From Rhizomicrobium sp. (GTDB taxonomy: Bacteria; Pseudomonadota; Alphaproteobacteria; Micropepsales; Micropepsaceae): 64,000 bases of DNA. Made by a program: the position numbers and the translations under genes. Below, in pieces: positions 20,719 through 31,328 of the stretch. The stretch is taken from NCBI GenBank assembly GCA_037200985.1, contig JBBCGJ010000001.1, positions 844,756-908,755 on the forward strand, written 5' to 3'. Below the pieces are notes generated by a model. The model saw nothing but the letters and a program-made list of their open reading frames with translations. It ran no database searches and was not told the origin of the DNA. The number at the start of each line of letters is the position of its first letter. Within the stretch, counting starts at the first letter, position 1.

Positions 20719-21357
20719 ATGAGCACCGCCCGATACAAGCATTTGCTTAGCATGTTTGCCGCCTTTGTCCTTTCCATGACGGCGGTTCACGCCGCGCCGG
20801 TGAAAATCCTCGCGCTCGGCACCAGCCTGACGCAGGGCTATGGCGTGCCGCCCGGACAGGACTTCACGGCCGTGCTGCAGGATCGTCTCCGCGCCGACCA
20901 TATCGACGCGACGCTCATCAATGCCGGGGTCTCCGGCGACACCTCCGCCGGCGGGCTTTCGCGGCTGGACTGGTCGCTGGCCGACCACCCCGACGCGGCC
21001 ATCGTCGAGCTCGGCTCCAACGATGCCTTGCGCGGCCAGTCGCCGGCGCAGACCGAGGCCAATATCGCCGCCGTCCTGACCCGGCTGAGGGCGGCGCATG
21101 TTCCCGTCCTACTTACGGGCATGAAGGCGCCGCGCAATCTGGGGCCGGAATATGCCGCGCAGTTCGATCCGATCTATCCGAGGCTCGCCAAGAGGTTCGG
21201 CATGCTGTTCTATCCCTTCATCCTCGACGGCGTGGCGCTGAACCCGAAGCTCAACCAGGCCGACGGCATCCATCCCAATCCGGCCGGCGTGAAAATCGTC
21301 GTCGCCCGCATCCTGCCTTACGTGAAACAGCTCATCGCGCAGGCGGGCAAGCGCTAG
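20719..21357 (+). CDS. tesA: arylesterase / acyl-CoA thioesterase TesA, SGNH hydrolase
   Basis: GDSL/SGNH-fold hydrolase of 212 aa with an N-terminal signal peptide (LLSMFAAFVLSMTAVHAA, cleavage about residue 28), so periplasmic. Block I is ILALGTSLTQGYG, in which GDSL is replaced by GTSL but Ser is retained. Block II is AGVSGDTSAGG, block III is VELGSNDALRG, and block V is DGIHPNPAG with the catalytic Asp and His. The start at 20719 is the first ATG outside ybbA; MFAAF at 20752 is an alternative. It is followed within 3 bases by murJ. Confidence 0.9.
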   Translation: MSTARYKHLLSMFAAFVLSMTAVHAAPVKILALGTSLTQGYGVPPGQDFTAVLQDRLRADHIDATLINAGVSGDTSAGGLSRLDWSLADHPDAAIVELGSNDALRGQSPAQTEANIAAVLTRLRAAHVPVLLTGMKAPRNLGPEYAAQFDPIYPRLAKRFGMLFYPFILDGVALNPKLNQADGIHPNPAGVKIVVARILPYVKQLIAQAGKR

Positions 21358-21360
21358 ACG

Positions 21361-22899
21361 ATGTTCCAGCGGCTCCTCTCCGTCGGCGGCTTCACGCTCC
21401 TGTCGCGCCTGACGGGCTTCGGCCGCGACGCGCTGATGGCGTGGGTCATCGGCCATGGCATCCTGTCCGACGCCTTCATCGTCGCCTTCATGTTCCCCAA
21501 CTATTTCCGCGCGATCTTCGGGGAGGGCGCGATCAATCCCGCCTTCCTGCCGCGCTATGCCGCGCTGCAGGCGCAGGGCGAATCCGACACAGCCGCCCGC
21601 TTCGCCGATCAGATATTCTCCTGGCAGATGCTGGCGCAGCTTGCGATCCTGGTCGGCGGGCTCTTCGCGATGCCCTATATCGTGACCGTGCTGGCGCCGG
21701 GTTTCGCCGCCAATCCGGCGCAGATGGCGCTGACCGTCGGGCTGGCGCGCATCACCTTCCCCTATCTGATCCTCACCCTGGTGGCGATCCAGCTTTCGGC
21801 GATGCTGAACGCGATCGACCGGTTCTGGGCCGCCGCGGCGTGGTCGAATTTCCAGAACCTCGGCATGATCGCGACGCTGGTCTGCTGGCGCTGGTTTCCC
21901 AATGCCGCCTATGCCGCCGCCTGGGGCGTGCTCCTGGGCGGCTTCGCGCAACTGTTCTTCATGCTGTGGGCGGCCAGACGCGACGCCCTCGACCTGCGCA
22001 TCGTCTGGCCGCGCTGGACGGCGGAGGTCAAGGACTTCTTCAAGGCGCTGGGCGCCGTCACGCTGGGCACCGCCACGACGCTGATCGCGCCGATGATCGA
22101 CACGGTGCTGGCGAGTTTCCTCGCCACCGGAAGCCGCACCGCGCTCTATTACGGCGACCGGATCAACCAGTTGCCGCTGGGCGTGCTGGGCATCGCATTG
22201 GGCACGGTGCTGCTGCCGCGGATGTCGGCGCTCCTTGCGAAGAACGACCGCGCCGGATCGGACGCCGCGCAGAACAACGCCGCGGCGCTGACGCTGCTGC
22301 TCACGCTGCCTTTCGCGGCGGTGTTCGTCGCGATCCCGGATACCATCATGATGGCGATCTTCGCCCATGGCGCCTTCGATGCGGACGCCGCGGCGCAGGC
22401 CGCGACGGCGCTCGCGGCCTATGGCGTCGGCCTCCCCGCCTTCGCGCTGGTGCGCATCTTCGCCTCGACCTTCTATGCCCGCCACGACACCGCGACGCCG
22501 GCGCGGATCACCTTCATCGCCTTCGCCGCGAATATCGTCATGAAGCTCGTCCTGGTTTGGGGACTCCATCTGGGCGTCGCCGGCATCGCGCTCGGGACCG
22601 CCTTCGGTGCCTGGCTCAATGTCGGGCAATTGATCTGGACCGGCCGTCGCCGTTCGCTGCTGGCGATCGATGCCAATCTCAGGCGTGCCCTTCTTCCGAC
22701 CCTGCTGGCCGCCGCCGGCGCGGGCCTCGGTGCCTGGTTCGGCGCCGGCTTCGCCCACCTCGCCGAGGGTGCGCCGTGGCTGAAAGACCTGGTCAAGCTG
22801 GCCGCGGCCGGCGCGTTGGGCGGCTCCCTCTATCTTGCGATCGTCTTCGCCTTTCGCCGGATGCTGCCGCTCGGCCGGCTGTTGCGTTCCCGGAGCTGA
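21361..22899 (+). CDS. murJ: lipid II flippase MurJ (MviN)
   Basis: Peptidoglycan precursor flippase of 512 aa of the MOP superfamily, with 14 predicted TM helices. It opens MFQRLLSVGGFTLLSRLTGFGRD, the typical family start with the conserved Arg. Other signatures are FPNYFRAIFGEGAINPAFLP, the RITFPYLILT segment and TALYYGDRINQLPLGVLGIALGT near residues 260-282. Length matches the family. It starts right after the tesA stop and is followed 2 bases later by thpR, so all three are probably cotranscribed. Confidence 0.96.
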   Translation: MFQRLLSVGGFTLLSRLTGFGRDALMAWVIGHGILSDAFIVAFMFPNYFRAIFGEGAINPAFLPRYAALQAQGESDTAARFADQIFSWQMLAQLAILVGGLFAMPYIVTVLAPGFAANPAQMALTVGLARITFPYLILTLVAIQLSAMLNAIDRFWAAAAWSNFQNLGMIATLVCWRWFPNAAYAAAWGVLLGGFAQLFFMLWAARRDALDLRIVWPRWTAEVKDFFKALGAVTLGTATTLIAPMIDTVLASFLATGSRTALYYGDRINQLPLGVLGIALGTVLLPRMSALLAKNDRAGSDAAQNNAAALTLLLTLPFAAVFVAIPDTIMMAIFAHGAFDADAAAQAATALAAYGVGLPAFALVRIFASTFYARHDTATPARITFIAFAANIVMKLVLVWGLHLGVAGIALGTAFGAWLNVGQLIWTGRRRSLLAIDANLRRALLPTLLAAAGAGLGAWFGAGFAHLAEGAPWLKDLVKLAAAGALGGSLYLAIVFAFRRMLPLGRLLRSRS

Positions 22900-22901
22900 C
22901 C

Positions 22902-23444
22902 ATGCAGCGCCTGTTCGTCGCCCTTTCGATCCCCGACACCGTCGCGCAGTCGCTTGCGCTGCTCCAGGCCGGCGTGCCCGGCGCGCGCTGGCAGACACGC
23001 GAGCAGCTTCATCTCACCCTGCGCTTCATCGGCGAGGTCGACGGCCGCGACGCCGCCGCGATCCACGACGCGCTGTCGGGTATCGTGGCGCCCGCCTTCA
23101 CGCTCGAACTGCACGGCGTGGGCGAATTCGGGACCAAGCACCCACATGCGCTCTGGGCCGGTGTGCGGCCTAACGAGGCGCTGCTGCACCTGCAGAAGAA
23201 GATCGAGACCGCGATCCAGCGCGCCGTCCTTGCCGCCGAACGTCAGAAATACACGCCGCATGTGACGCTGGCGCGCCTGCGCGGCACGCCGGTCGGCCGC
23301 GTACTCGATTATCTCACCGACCACGCGCTCTATAGCTCGACGCCGTTCCCGGTGGCGGGTTTCATCCTTTATTCCAGCGTGCTGACCAGCGACGGCAGCA
23401 TCTACCGCGCCGAGCAGGCGTACCGATTGCTACCCTCCCCCTGA
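22902..23444 (+). CDS. thpR: RNA 2',3'-cyclic phosphodiesterase
   Basis: 2H-family phosphoesterase of 180 aa (LigT/ThpR). Both catalytic HxTx motifs are present, HLTLRF (about residues 41-46) and HVTLAR (about 122-127). It opens MQRLFVALSIPD as expected. The final residues LLPSP and the stop codon lie inside a short palindrome shared with the repeat at 50 kb, so the C-terminal tail may be a repeat-derived replacement. Confidence 0.93.
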   Translation: MQRLFVALSIPDTVAQSLALLQAGVPGARWQTREQLHLTLRFIGEVDGRDAAAIHDALSGIVAPAFTLELHGVGEFGTKHPHALWAGVRPNEALLHLQKKIETAIQRAVLAAERQKYTPHVTLARLRGTPVGRVLDYLTDHALYSSTPFPVAGFILYSSVLTSDGSIYRAEQAYRLLPSP

Positions 23445-23454
23445 GGGAGGGTAG
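23431..23454. repeat. short palindrome over the thpR stop codon
   Basis: Arms CTACCCTCCC and GGGAGGGTAG are perfect complements around CCTGA. The same core (CTACCCTCCC...GAGGGAGGGT) opens the large inverted repeat at 50050. It supplies the last codons of thpR and lies between converging thpR and the zinc peptidase gene, where the RNA hairpin could act as a terminator or stabiliser. Confidence 0.7.
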
Positions 23455-23456
23455 GT

Positions 23457-23852
23457 TCAACCGTCCTCGATCGCATGCATGTCGTCGTCCGACAGGCCGA
23501 AATGATGTCCGATCTCGTGGATCAGCACATGGCGCACGATGTCGCCCAGCGTGTCGTCATGCTCGGTCCAAAAGTCGAGGATCGGGCGGCGATAGAGGAA
23601 GATCATCGTCTGATGGCCGTGGATGCGCCCGGCGATCTCGTCGGCGAGGCGCGGACCATGGAATAGGCCCAGGATGTCGAACTCGCTCTCCAGCTTCATG
23701 TCGCGGATCACGTCCTCGTCCGGGAAATCCTCGATACGGAAGACGATGTCGCCGGTAAGGCTGCGGAATTCCTTCGGCAGTGCCTCGAAGGCGCGCCGCG
23801 CCAGCTCTTCGAAATCGGCGAGCGAAGGCGACTCGATATCGTTCCAGTCCAT
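23457..23852 (-). CDS. metallopeptidase family protein (Zincin_1)
   Basis: Protein of 131 aa with the zinc motif HEIGHHFGLSDDDMHAIE near the C-terminus (HExxH plus downstream Asp/His), preceded by FLYRRPILDFW and LGDIVRHVLI. This matches the small DUF/zincin family PF06262 found in alphaproteobacteria and actinobacteria, whose function is unproven. The length is typical. A cytosolic location is expected because no signal is seen. Confidence 0.9.
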   Translation of the reverse strand: MDWNDIESPSLADFEELARRAFEALPKEFRSLTGDIVFRIEDFPDEDVIRDMKLESEFDILGLFHGPRLADEIAGRIHGHQTMIFLYRRPILDFWTEHDDTLGDIVRHVLIHEIGHHFGLSDDDMHAIEDG

Positions 23853-23888
23853 GGGGCGCTAGGATAGCGCCAAACCGGGAGAGAATTC

Positions 23889-24176
23889 ATGACAAAACTG
23901 CCCGCCGCCGCGCGCGACGCCGCCCTGAAGACGCTTGCCGGATGGAAGACGGCCGACGGCCGCGACGCCATCGCCAAGACGTTCGAGTTCCAGGATTTCA
24001 ACCGCGCCTTCGCCTTCATGACGCGGGCCGCGCTGCTGGCCGAAAAGATGGATCATCATCCCGAATGGTTCAACGTCTACAACAAGGTCGTGGTGACACT
24101 TGCGACCCACGACGCCGGCGGCGTGACGCAGAAGGATATCGACATGGCCAAGGCGATGGACGGTTACGCCGGCTGA
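23889..24176 (+). CDS. 4a-hydroxytetrahydrobiopterin dehydratase
   Basis: Pterin-4a-carbinolamine dehydratase of 95 aa. The family signature is complete: [19 protein letters not shown], with the HHP pair and a later [11 protein letters not shown]. The enzyme recycles the pterin cofactor after aromatic amino acid hydroxylation. No phenylalanine hydroxylase gene is adjacent, so the partner lies elsewhere or the protein has another pterin role. GGGAGA lies about 8 bases before the ATG. Confidence 0.95.
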   Translation: MTKLPAAARDAALKTLAGWKTADGRDAIAKTFEFQDFNRAFAFMTRAALLAEKMDHHPEWFNVYNKVVVTLATHDAGGVTQKDIDMAKAMDGYAG

Positions 24177-24230
24177 CTTGCGCCCCGCCCGCCGCTATCT
24201 CTGCGGCGGGCGTGCGGTTGCCGTTCGGAA

Positions 24231-24401
24231 TCAGAACGGGATCTGGTGGTAGTAGAACGCTGCCGCCGTCGCCGAAGCGATGGATGCGGCGAGCAGGAGA
24301 AGCAGCACGGGATGCCGGAACGGCGATCTGCGCTGCGCAATCCGGTCGAAATGGTCTTCGAGCGTGTTCGGATTGACCAAGGGCCCAACGAGCGACGTCA
24401 T
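24231..24401 (-). CDS. small single-pass membrane protein
   Basis: Hypothetical protein of 56 aa: a polar N-terminus (NPNTLEDHFDRIAQRRSPF) and one TM helix (PVLLLLLAASIASATAAAFYY), ending HQIPF. The ATG at 24401 is chosen because a perfect AGGAGG lies 8 bases upstream; the longer frame from 24458 lacks this. No family is recognised. Confidence 0.65.
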   Translation of the reverse strand: MTSLVGPLVNPNTLEDHFDRIAQRRSPFRHPVLLLLLAASIASATAAAFYYHQIPF

Positions 24402-24498
24402 GTCAGTGCCTCCTATTACAACCAAGGGGCGGCGCATGTAGGCCCCATTGCCCCCCATTGCAATAGGAATTTGCCCAAGCGTGTTTTTTCTTCGCTCG

Positions 24499-25356
24499 CT
24501 ATCCCTCGAAGCGATAGCCGTCGCCGTCGCGCTTGATCCATCCCGCCGTCGGCGCGGCGAAGTGCGTGCCGATGACGAGGATCGGCTTGTCCGCCCAATC
24601 CATGAACACCGCGCGCCGCGTGACCGCCGACGCTTTCTTGTCGCTGTCGTATTCGGTCGACCAGTCCGGCTGCCCGATCTGGCAGGGATGATGGATCATG
24701 TCGCCCGTGATCACGGCGGTTTCGCCCTTGGACTCGATCATTACGCTGACATGGCCCGGCGTGTGCCCGGTCGTCGGGATCAGGCGCAGCTCCGGCGAGA
24801 TGCGATGGTCGAGCGCCACCGGCCGGGCCAGGCCGGCTTCGACGATCGGCGTCACCGAATCCGCCATGATGTCGGCCATCTGGTCCTCATCGGACGCGAT
24901 CCAGTGGTCGTAATCGGTCTTGCTGAACAGATAGCGCGCCTTCGGGAAGGTCGGCACCCATTTGCCGCCCTCCAGCATCGTGTTCCAGCCGACATGATCG
25001 ACATGGAGATGCGTGCAGACCACCGCGTCCACGCTTTCGCGCGAGAAACCCGCGGCCGTCAGGTCCTCGAGGAAAGCGGTGTGCAGGGCGTTGCCGCCGA
25101 GCTCCTTGCGCGGCTTGTCGTTGCCCATGCAGGTGTCCACCACCAGCTTCAGGCCCGGCGCATCCACCAGCAGGGCATGGAACGACAGCCGCAGCTCCCC
25201 CTTGGGCGTCACATAGTTCGGCCAAAGCCACGGCATGGCCCGAAGCGCCTCCGGCGTCGCGTCCAGCATGAAGGGGATGGGGCCGTCGACGGCGGCGTCC
25301 ACCGCCATCTCCACCACCCGCGTGACGGTCACGTCGCCGATCTTCCACGTCAGCAT
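24499..25356 (-). CDS. MBL-fold metallo-hydrolase
   Basis: Protein of 285 aa of the metallo-beta-lactamase superfamily. The metal motif THLHVDHVGW (HxHxDH) is followed by the later ligands in TTGHTPGHVSVM, TGDMIHHP and IGTHFAAPTAG. N-acyl-homoserine-lactone lactonases and other hydrolases share this fold; the substrate cannot be assigned. The start at 25356 (MLTWKIGDVTVTR) is preceded by GGGAGG at an 8-base spacing, better than the upstream in-frame start. Confidence 0.92.
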   Translation of the reverse strand: MLTWKIGDVTVTRVVEMAVDAAVDGPIPFMLDATPEALRAMPWLWPNYVTPKGELRLSFHALLVDAPGLKLVVDTCMGNDKPRKELGGNALHTAFLEDLTAAGFSRESVDAVVCTHLHVDHVGWNTMLEGGKWVPTFPKARYLFSKTDYDHWIASDEDQMADIMADSVTPIVEAGLARPVALDHRISPELRLIPTTGHTPGHVSVMIESKGETAVITGDMIHHPCQIGQPDWSTEYDSDKKASAVTRRAVFMDWADKPILVIGTHFAAPTAGWIKRDGDGYRFEG

Positions 25357-25549
25357 GTCGTTGCCTCCCGTTTTCGCCGAGCCTAACGCGCGCGGCCCTG
25401 CGGGCAAGAGCCGAACGAGCGATCTGCATTCGCCGTCGGCGCCTTATCGGACGACTTCGCCGTAAAATCCGAACCGCAGCGCTGCTGGTGGAGAATGTCG
25501 GCGCCCTGTCGCCGTTGGGCGGCCGAAACGGCTCGAGCTCCGAGGATTC

Positions 25550-25711
25550 TCAGAAAGAGAAATAGAGAATCGTGCCGATGGCGAGCCAGAAGGCGATGCA
25601 GCCCACGACGACCAGACCCGTCGTGTTGCGGGCGACCCAGTCGGACGGCGTTCGCCGGCGGAATTCGCCTTCGCGCGGACGGTGGCGGATGAGCGGTTCG
25701 GTGAGAGTCAT
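25550..25711 (-). CDS. small single-pass membrane protein
   Basis: Hypothetical protein of 53 aa. A basic N-terminal half (LIRHRPREGEFRRRTPSDW) precedes one TM helix (TTGLVVVGCIAFWLAIGTIL) ending YFSF. The design is like the small gene at 24231, but the sequences are not similar. The start codon is uncertain because no clear ribosome site is seen before 25711. A weak hairpin (GATTCTC...GAGAATC, 25545-25571) overlaps the stop. Confidence 0.5.
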   Translation of the reverse strand: MTLTEPLIRHRPREGEFRRRTPSDWVARNTTGLVVVGCIAFWLAIGTILYFSF

Positions 25712-25952
25712 GGCATGCACAACCCGATTGATGCGTGTCGTAGCCTGCGTCGAAACCGGCCGACGCGGAATTCGGGCAATATACTTAGGGCCGCTTAAAC
25801 TTTCCTGAAGTGGCGGCGCGCACCTTGAACGAATCGGCCATTTCTCCGATGCGGGTTCATCCAAGATTGCAGGATCGGTCGGGGTTGATATGTCGCCCGG
25901 CGCATTGGGGGCGCCGTTGTGCAGCGCACCAAACAGCTTCGCACGCGGCTCG

Positions 25953-25983
25953 CGAAGCGGACCCGCCTATTGCGGGTCCGCTT
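25953..25983 (-). terminator. strong hairpin downstream of the TonB receptor gene
   Basis: Perfect 13-bp stem GAAGCGGACCCGC / GCGGGTCCGCTTC with a 5-base loop, 15 bases beyond the receptor stop codon. There is no T-run, so it may need Rho or may mainly protect the 3' end. The rest of the 25712-25997 gap (about 286 bases) shows no gene. Confidence 0.65.
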
Positions 25984-25997
25984 CGTCGCCGTCTGCG

Positions 25998-28514
25998 CTA
26001 TTTCCGGATCGAGATGCTCACGCCGTAAAAGCGGGGCTCGCCGGCGATGAAGGTCGGGATGCCGAAGGCGTCGCCTGTATTGCCGGCATCCTTGATGTAT
26101 TTCTCGTCGAACAGGTTGTTGGCGAACAGGCCGACGGTCCAGTTCCTGTCGTCCGGCCGATAGGTGAGGCGGGCGTTGAACAGGCCATAGGGTTTCTGCA
26201 GCTCGTCCTGCTTGGTGTCGGGCAGGATATGGCTGGTCTGCAGCGCCGGTATGTCGTTGTCGTCGTCGAAGAAGATCTCGGACTGCCAGGTGAAGCTCGG
26301 CGTCAGCGCGAACTGGCCGCCGAGCGCGTTCTGCCGCAGCGACAGGCCGAGCGAGACCTTGTGATCGGGCGTCAGGCGGAACTGGTTGCCCTTGAAGATG
26401 CCGCTCGCGAAGCGGGCGTGGCTGTAGGCATAGGTCGCGAACAGGTCGGCCCAGTCGGCGATCGCCCAGTCGGCTTGGCCTTCGAAGCCGTAAGCGTTGG
26501 CCTTGCCGGCATTGGTGGTGATCAGCACCGCGCCCTGCTGAATCGTGGTCTGGAAGTTGGTGTAGTCGTAATAGTAGAGCGCCGCGTCGAACCTGAGCGC
26601 GCCGTCGAGCGTCAGCGCCTTGGCGCCGACCTCGTAGGAATCGACGATCTCTGACGGCACCGCGGTGAACACGCCGGCGCCGAACGGCGCCGCCGGCGAC
26701 TGCGCTTCCAGGTCGACCGGGCGGCGGCCGCGGGCATAGGAGGCGTAGAGGCTGGTATCCTCGTCCATCGCATAGCGTGCCACGGCGCGCCAGGTGAAGG
26801 CGCCGTCATTGTCGCTGTCGGAGACGCGCGCGCCGTTGCCGGCGGTCGGCTGCGCCACGATGCCGAATTGCGGCAGGAGGGCTGCGGGGATGAGCGCGGC
26901 GCTGTTGGCGCCCGGCAGCGCGAGGCCGCCGAGGATTGCGTTGCGCAGCGGCGCGGGCAGGCCGAGCGCGCCGATCACGCCGCCGAGGACGGAGCGGCCG
27001 TCGTTCAGCTCGCTCGCGGAGACGCCGCTGGTCTTGTCTTCGGTGCTGTAGCGCAGGCCGGCGGTGAGCTCGAGCTTGTCGGTGACGTGCCAGGTCGCCT
27101 CGCCGTACCAGTCATAGGCGTTGGTGAGGCCGAAATTGGTGAACTGCTCCTTCGCATTGTGGCGCAGATTGGCGGCGATGCCTTGCGCCTGGGCGAGGGG
27201 CAGGGCGACGCCGGCGTGCGCGGCGAGACCCTGCAGCAGGGCCGGCGCGATGAGCGTGGCGTAGGTCGGCGAGCTGAAGAACGCCGCCGGCTGCGGCGTC
27301 GGCGCCGTGATCTGGCCGGTCAGAAGCGCGAGCGCCATGTACTCGTCGATCTCGTCCGGCACGCGCTGGAAGCCGTCGTCGTGGTAGTAGCTCACGCCGG
27401 TGAACCAGCTGACCGGCCCGCCATTGTCGAAGTTGAGGCGGAATTCCTGGCTCGCCTCTTCGCCCCGCGCCTGTTCGGCGAAGGTGAGCAGCGGCAGCGA
27501 GAAGCCGTCGGGATCGAACACTTCGAGGCTGTCGAATTCGCGATAGGCGGTGATCGAGCTCAGCTTGTAGTCGCTGTCGATGTCGTAGCTCATCAGGCCG
27601 GTGACGCCCCACACGGTGCGGTGGATGCCGAGCGGACCGTCCGGGAAATCCGCCGCCGCCGAGGCCGCCAAGCCGGACGTGTGGTCGAGATTGCCGATCA
27701 CCGCGCCGGTCACGGGATTGGTCGGCAGGAAGGTGCCCGACTTGAAGCCGGTGTCGCTCGGCGTGTCGCGCTGATAGTTGAAGATCAGGTCGGCGCGGAA
27801 ATCGGAGGCCGGCTGCCAGCCGAGCGAGACGCGCCCGGCGCCGGTGCGCACGCCGTTGAAGTCCGGTCCGCCAAGAAGATTGTCGCTGTAGCCGTCGCGG
27901 ATCTTGTAGCGGCCGGCGGCGCGGATCGCGAGCGTGTCGTCGATCGGCATGTTCACCATGCCTTCGACCATGCCGTAATCGTCATTGCCGTATTCGCCTC
28001 CCGCCGACCAGTCGAAGGCGGAGGGATCGGCCTTGGCCTGCACGATGTTGACCGCGCCGATCAGCGCGCTGCGGCCGTACAGGGTGGATTGCGGGCCGCG
28101 GGCGATCTCGATGCGGTCGAGGTCGAACAGCTCGACATAGGCGCCGCGCGATTTGGAGATCGAGACGCCGTCCTGGAACACCGAGACGCGGGGCTCCTGC
28201 GTCGCCTCGCCCGAATCGGAGGTCACGCCGCGCATCACGAAGCCCGGATTGTTCACCGACTGGTTCTGCACCTCGAAGCCGGGCACGTAGAGCGACAGCC
28301 GGTCGAACTCCTGGATTCCGACGGCGTCGAGGAACTTGCGGCCATAAGCGGTGAGCGCGATGGGCACGTCGATCGAATTCTGCGCGCGCTTCTGCGCGGT
28401 GACGACGACGACCTCGATGCCGCTCTGATCGACGGCGGGCGTTTGCGCCACGGCGCAGGTGGGAAGGACGGACGCCGCGACGGCGTATTTCAGGAAACGC
28501 ATTCTGCTCGACAT
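25998..28514 (-). CDS. TonB-dependent outer-membrane receptor
   Basis: Protein of 838 aa. After a signal peptide (FLKYAVAASVLPTCAVAQ, cleavage about residue 24) comes a TonB-box-like IEVVVVTAQKR (about 33-43). The plug domain has VPIALTAYG, PGFVMRGV, VFQDGVSIS and RIEIARGPQSTLYGRSALIGAVNIV. The barrel ends in the terminal aromatic-containing strand FYGVSISIRK. The style matches the large receptor families of Caulobacterales and sphingomonads that import siderophores or plant-derived compounds. The ligand is unknown and no transporter is adjacent. MRFLKYAV at 28502 is an equally plausible start. Confidence 0.93.
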   Translation of the reverse strand: MSSRMRFLKYAVAASVLPTCAVAQTPAVDQSGIEVVVVTAQKRAQNSIDVPIALTAYGRKFLDAVGIQEFDRLSLYVPGFEVQNQSVNNPGFVMRGVTSDSGEATQEPRVSVFQDGVSISKSRGAYVELFDLDRIEIARGPQSTLYGRSALIGAVNIVQAKADPSAFDWSAGGEYGNDDYGMVEGMVNMPIDDTLAIRAAGRYKIRDGYSDNLLGGPDFNGVRTGAGRVSLGWQPASDFRADLIFNYQRDTPSDTGFKSGTFLPTNPVTGAVIGNLDHTSGLAASAAADFPDGPLGIHRTVWGVTGLMSYDIDSDYKLSSITAYREFDSLEVFDPDGFSLPLLTFAEQARGEEASQEFRLNFDNGGPVSWFTGVSYYHDDGFQRVPDEIDEYMALALLTGQITAPTPQPAAFFSSPTYATLIAPALLQGLAAHAGVALPLAQAQGIAANLRHNAKEQFTNFGLTNAYDWYGEATWHVTDKLELTAGLRYSTEDKTSGVSASELNDGRSVLGGVIGALGLPAPLRNAILGGLALPGANSAALIPAALLPQFGIVAQPTAGNGARVSDSDNDGAFTWRAVARYAMDEDTSLYASYARGRRPVDLEAQSPAAPFGAGVFTAVPSEIVDSYEVGAKALTLDGALRFDAALYYYDYTNFQTTIQQGAVLITTNAGKANAYGFEGQADWAIADWADLFATYAYSHARFASGIFKGNQFRLTPDHKVSLGLSLRQNALGGQFALTPSFTWQSEIFFDDDNDIPALQTSHILPDTKQDELQKPYGLFNARLTYRPDDRNWTVGLFANNLFDEKYIKDAGNTGDAFGIPTFIAGEPRFYGVSISIRK

Positions 28515-28699
28515 GATGAACCCCTACGCAATGCGTGCGGTGCGTAGGGGAGGCACATGTCAGTCGCGTGACTGCGATGCGTCGACTTTGTCGCGGTCGC
28601 GCGCAAAGCACGACATTGGCTATGCGGTGAAACCGCGCAGAGAAAATTTACAATGTTCGTCCGCTTGCGACGCAATCACGATGGCGCGCAAACGTGCGA

Positions 28700-30640
<1,941 letters not shown>

Positions 30641-30711
30641 GGCGTTTCCCAGCTTGTTTGCCGCGATATTGGCGGGGGCGGGCGGGCGGTTCAAGAAGGC
30701 TTGGGGTCACG

Positions 30712-30990
30712 TCAGGGCGGCCATTTGCGTGCGCCGTGAAGGACATAGGCGATATCGATACGGTCCGGGCCGACACGATAGATCAGAATATAAGGCGTTC
30801 CGGTAACGACGAGTTCGCGCGTGTCGGTTATTCGCCCGCTGCGCCCTATATGGGGGTGCTCGGTCAGCAAATCCGAAATCGACCTGAGGCGTTCGACAAT
30901 TCTATCCGCCGTGTCCACGCTGTCCGCGGCGATGTACTCCCAAACTTCGTCCAGATCCCGTTCCGCGCGCGGCGACCAGATGACCTTCAT
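30712..30990 (-). CDS. ParE/RelE-family toxin
   Basis: Type II toxin of 92 aa. It has the family pattern VIWSPRAERDLDEVWEYIA, IGRSGRITDTRELVVTGTPYIL and a C-terminal IAYVLHGARKWP, which fits ParE (gyrase-directed) more than RelE (mRNA cleavage). It overlaps the antitoxin gene by 4 bases (ATGA), the classic antitoxin-first layout. No truncation is seen. Confidence 0.92.
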   Translation of the reverse strand: MKVIWSPRAERDLDEVWEYIAADSVDTADRIVERLRSISDLLTEHPHIGRSGRITDTRELVVTGTPYILIYRVGPDRIDIAYVLHGARKWPP

Positions 30991-31265
30991 GCGGCTTTCT
31001 TGCCCATGGCTTTCCGACGCGCCGCCGACTTTTCGCGAAGTTTACGGAACACTTCCTCGTGCGGCACGCCAAGCCCGGCATCGAGTTCGCGGATGCCTTC
31101 GTTCACGGCTTCGACGATCGCCATCTCGTTGTCGACATAGCGGTCAAGGATGTCTTCGATCACCCAGGAGCGCGTGCGCTTCGCCGCCTTGGCATAGGCT
31201 TCGAGCTTCTTGGCCAATGCGGCGGGCACCCGGGCAGTGATCGTGACGGACTTGGTGGCGGTCAT
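30987..31265 (-). CDS. ribbon-helix-helix antitoxin
   Basis: Antitoxin of 92 aa. The N-terminal RHH DNA-binding motif is SVTITARVPAALAKKLEAYA followed by RTRSWVIEDILDRYV. The C-terminal half is charged (HEEVFRKLREKSAARRKAMGKKAA) and would wrap the toxin. GAGG precedes the ATG, within a promoter carrying an operator palindrome at 31284-31302. It forms a ParDE-like pair with the following gene. Confidence 0.92.
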   Translation of the reverse strand: MTATKSVTITARVPAALAKKLEAYAKAAKRTRSWVIEDILDRYVDNEMAIVEAVNEGIRELDAGLGVPHEEVFRKLREKSAARRKAMGKKAA

Positions 31266-31283
31266 TGTGTACCTCGTATTCAG

Positions 31284-31302
31284 TTGTACACATTGTATAC
31301 AA
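31284..31302 (-). promoter_or_regulatory. operator-like palindrome of the ParDE-type operon
   Basis: TTGTACACATTGTATACAA is a 19-bp imperfect palindrome (16 of 19 symmetric), 19 bases upstream of the antitoxin ATG. The GTATAC core doubles as a plausible -10. A further GGTACAC half-site lies next to the start codon. RHH antitoxins bind such sites to repress their own operon. Confidence 0.6.
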
Positions 31303-31328
31303 AATGACGCGGTTGGGCAAGATTCCGT

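Noticed and set aside
21109..22998. Long minus-strand open frame opposite tesA and murJ
   Set aside because: Antisense of murJ; charged low-complexity composition only.
25357..25549. Possible small genes in the gap after the MBL hydrolase
   Set aside because: Only short frames without ribosome sites or sensible composition.
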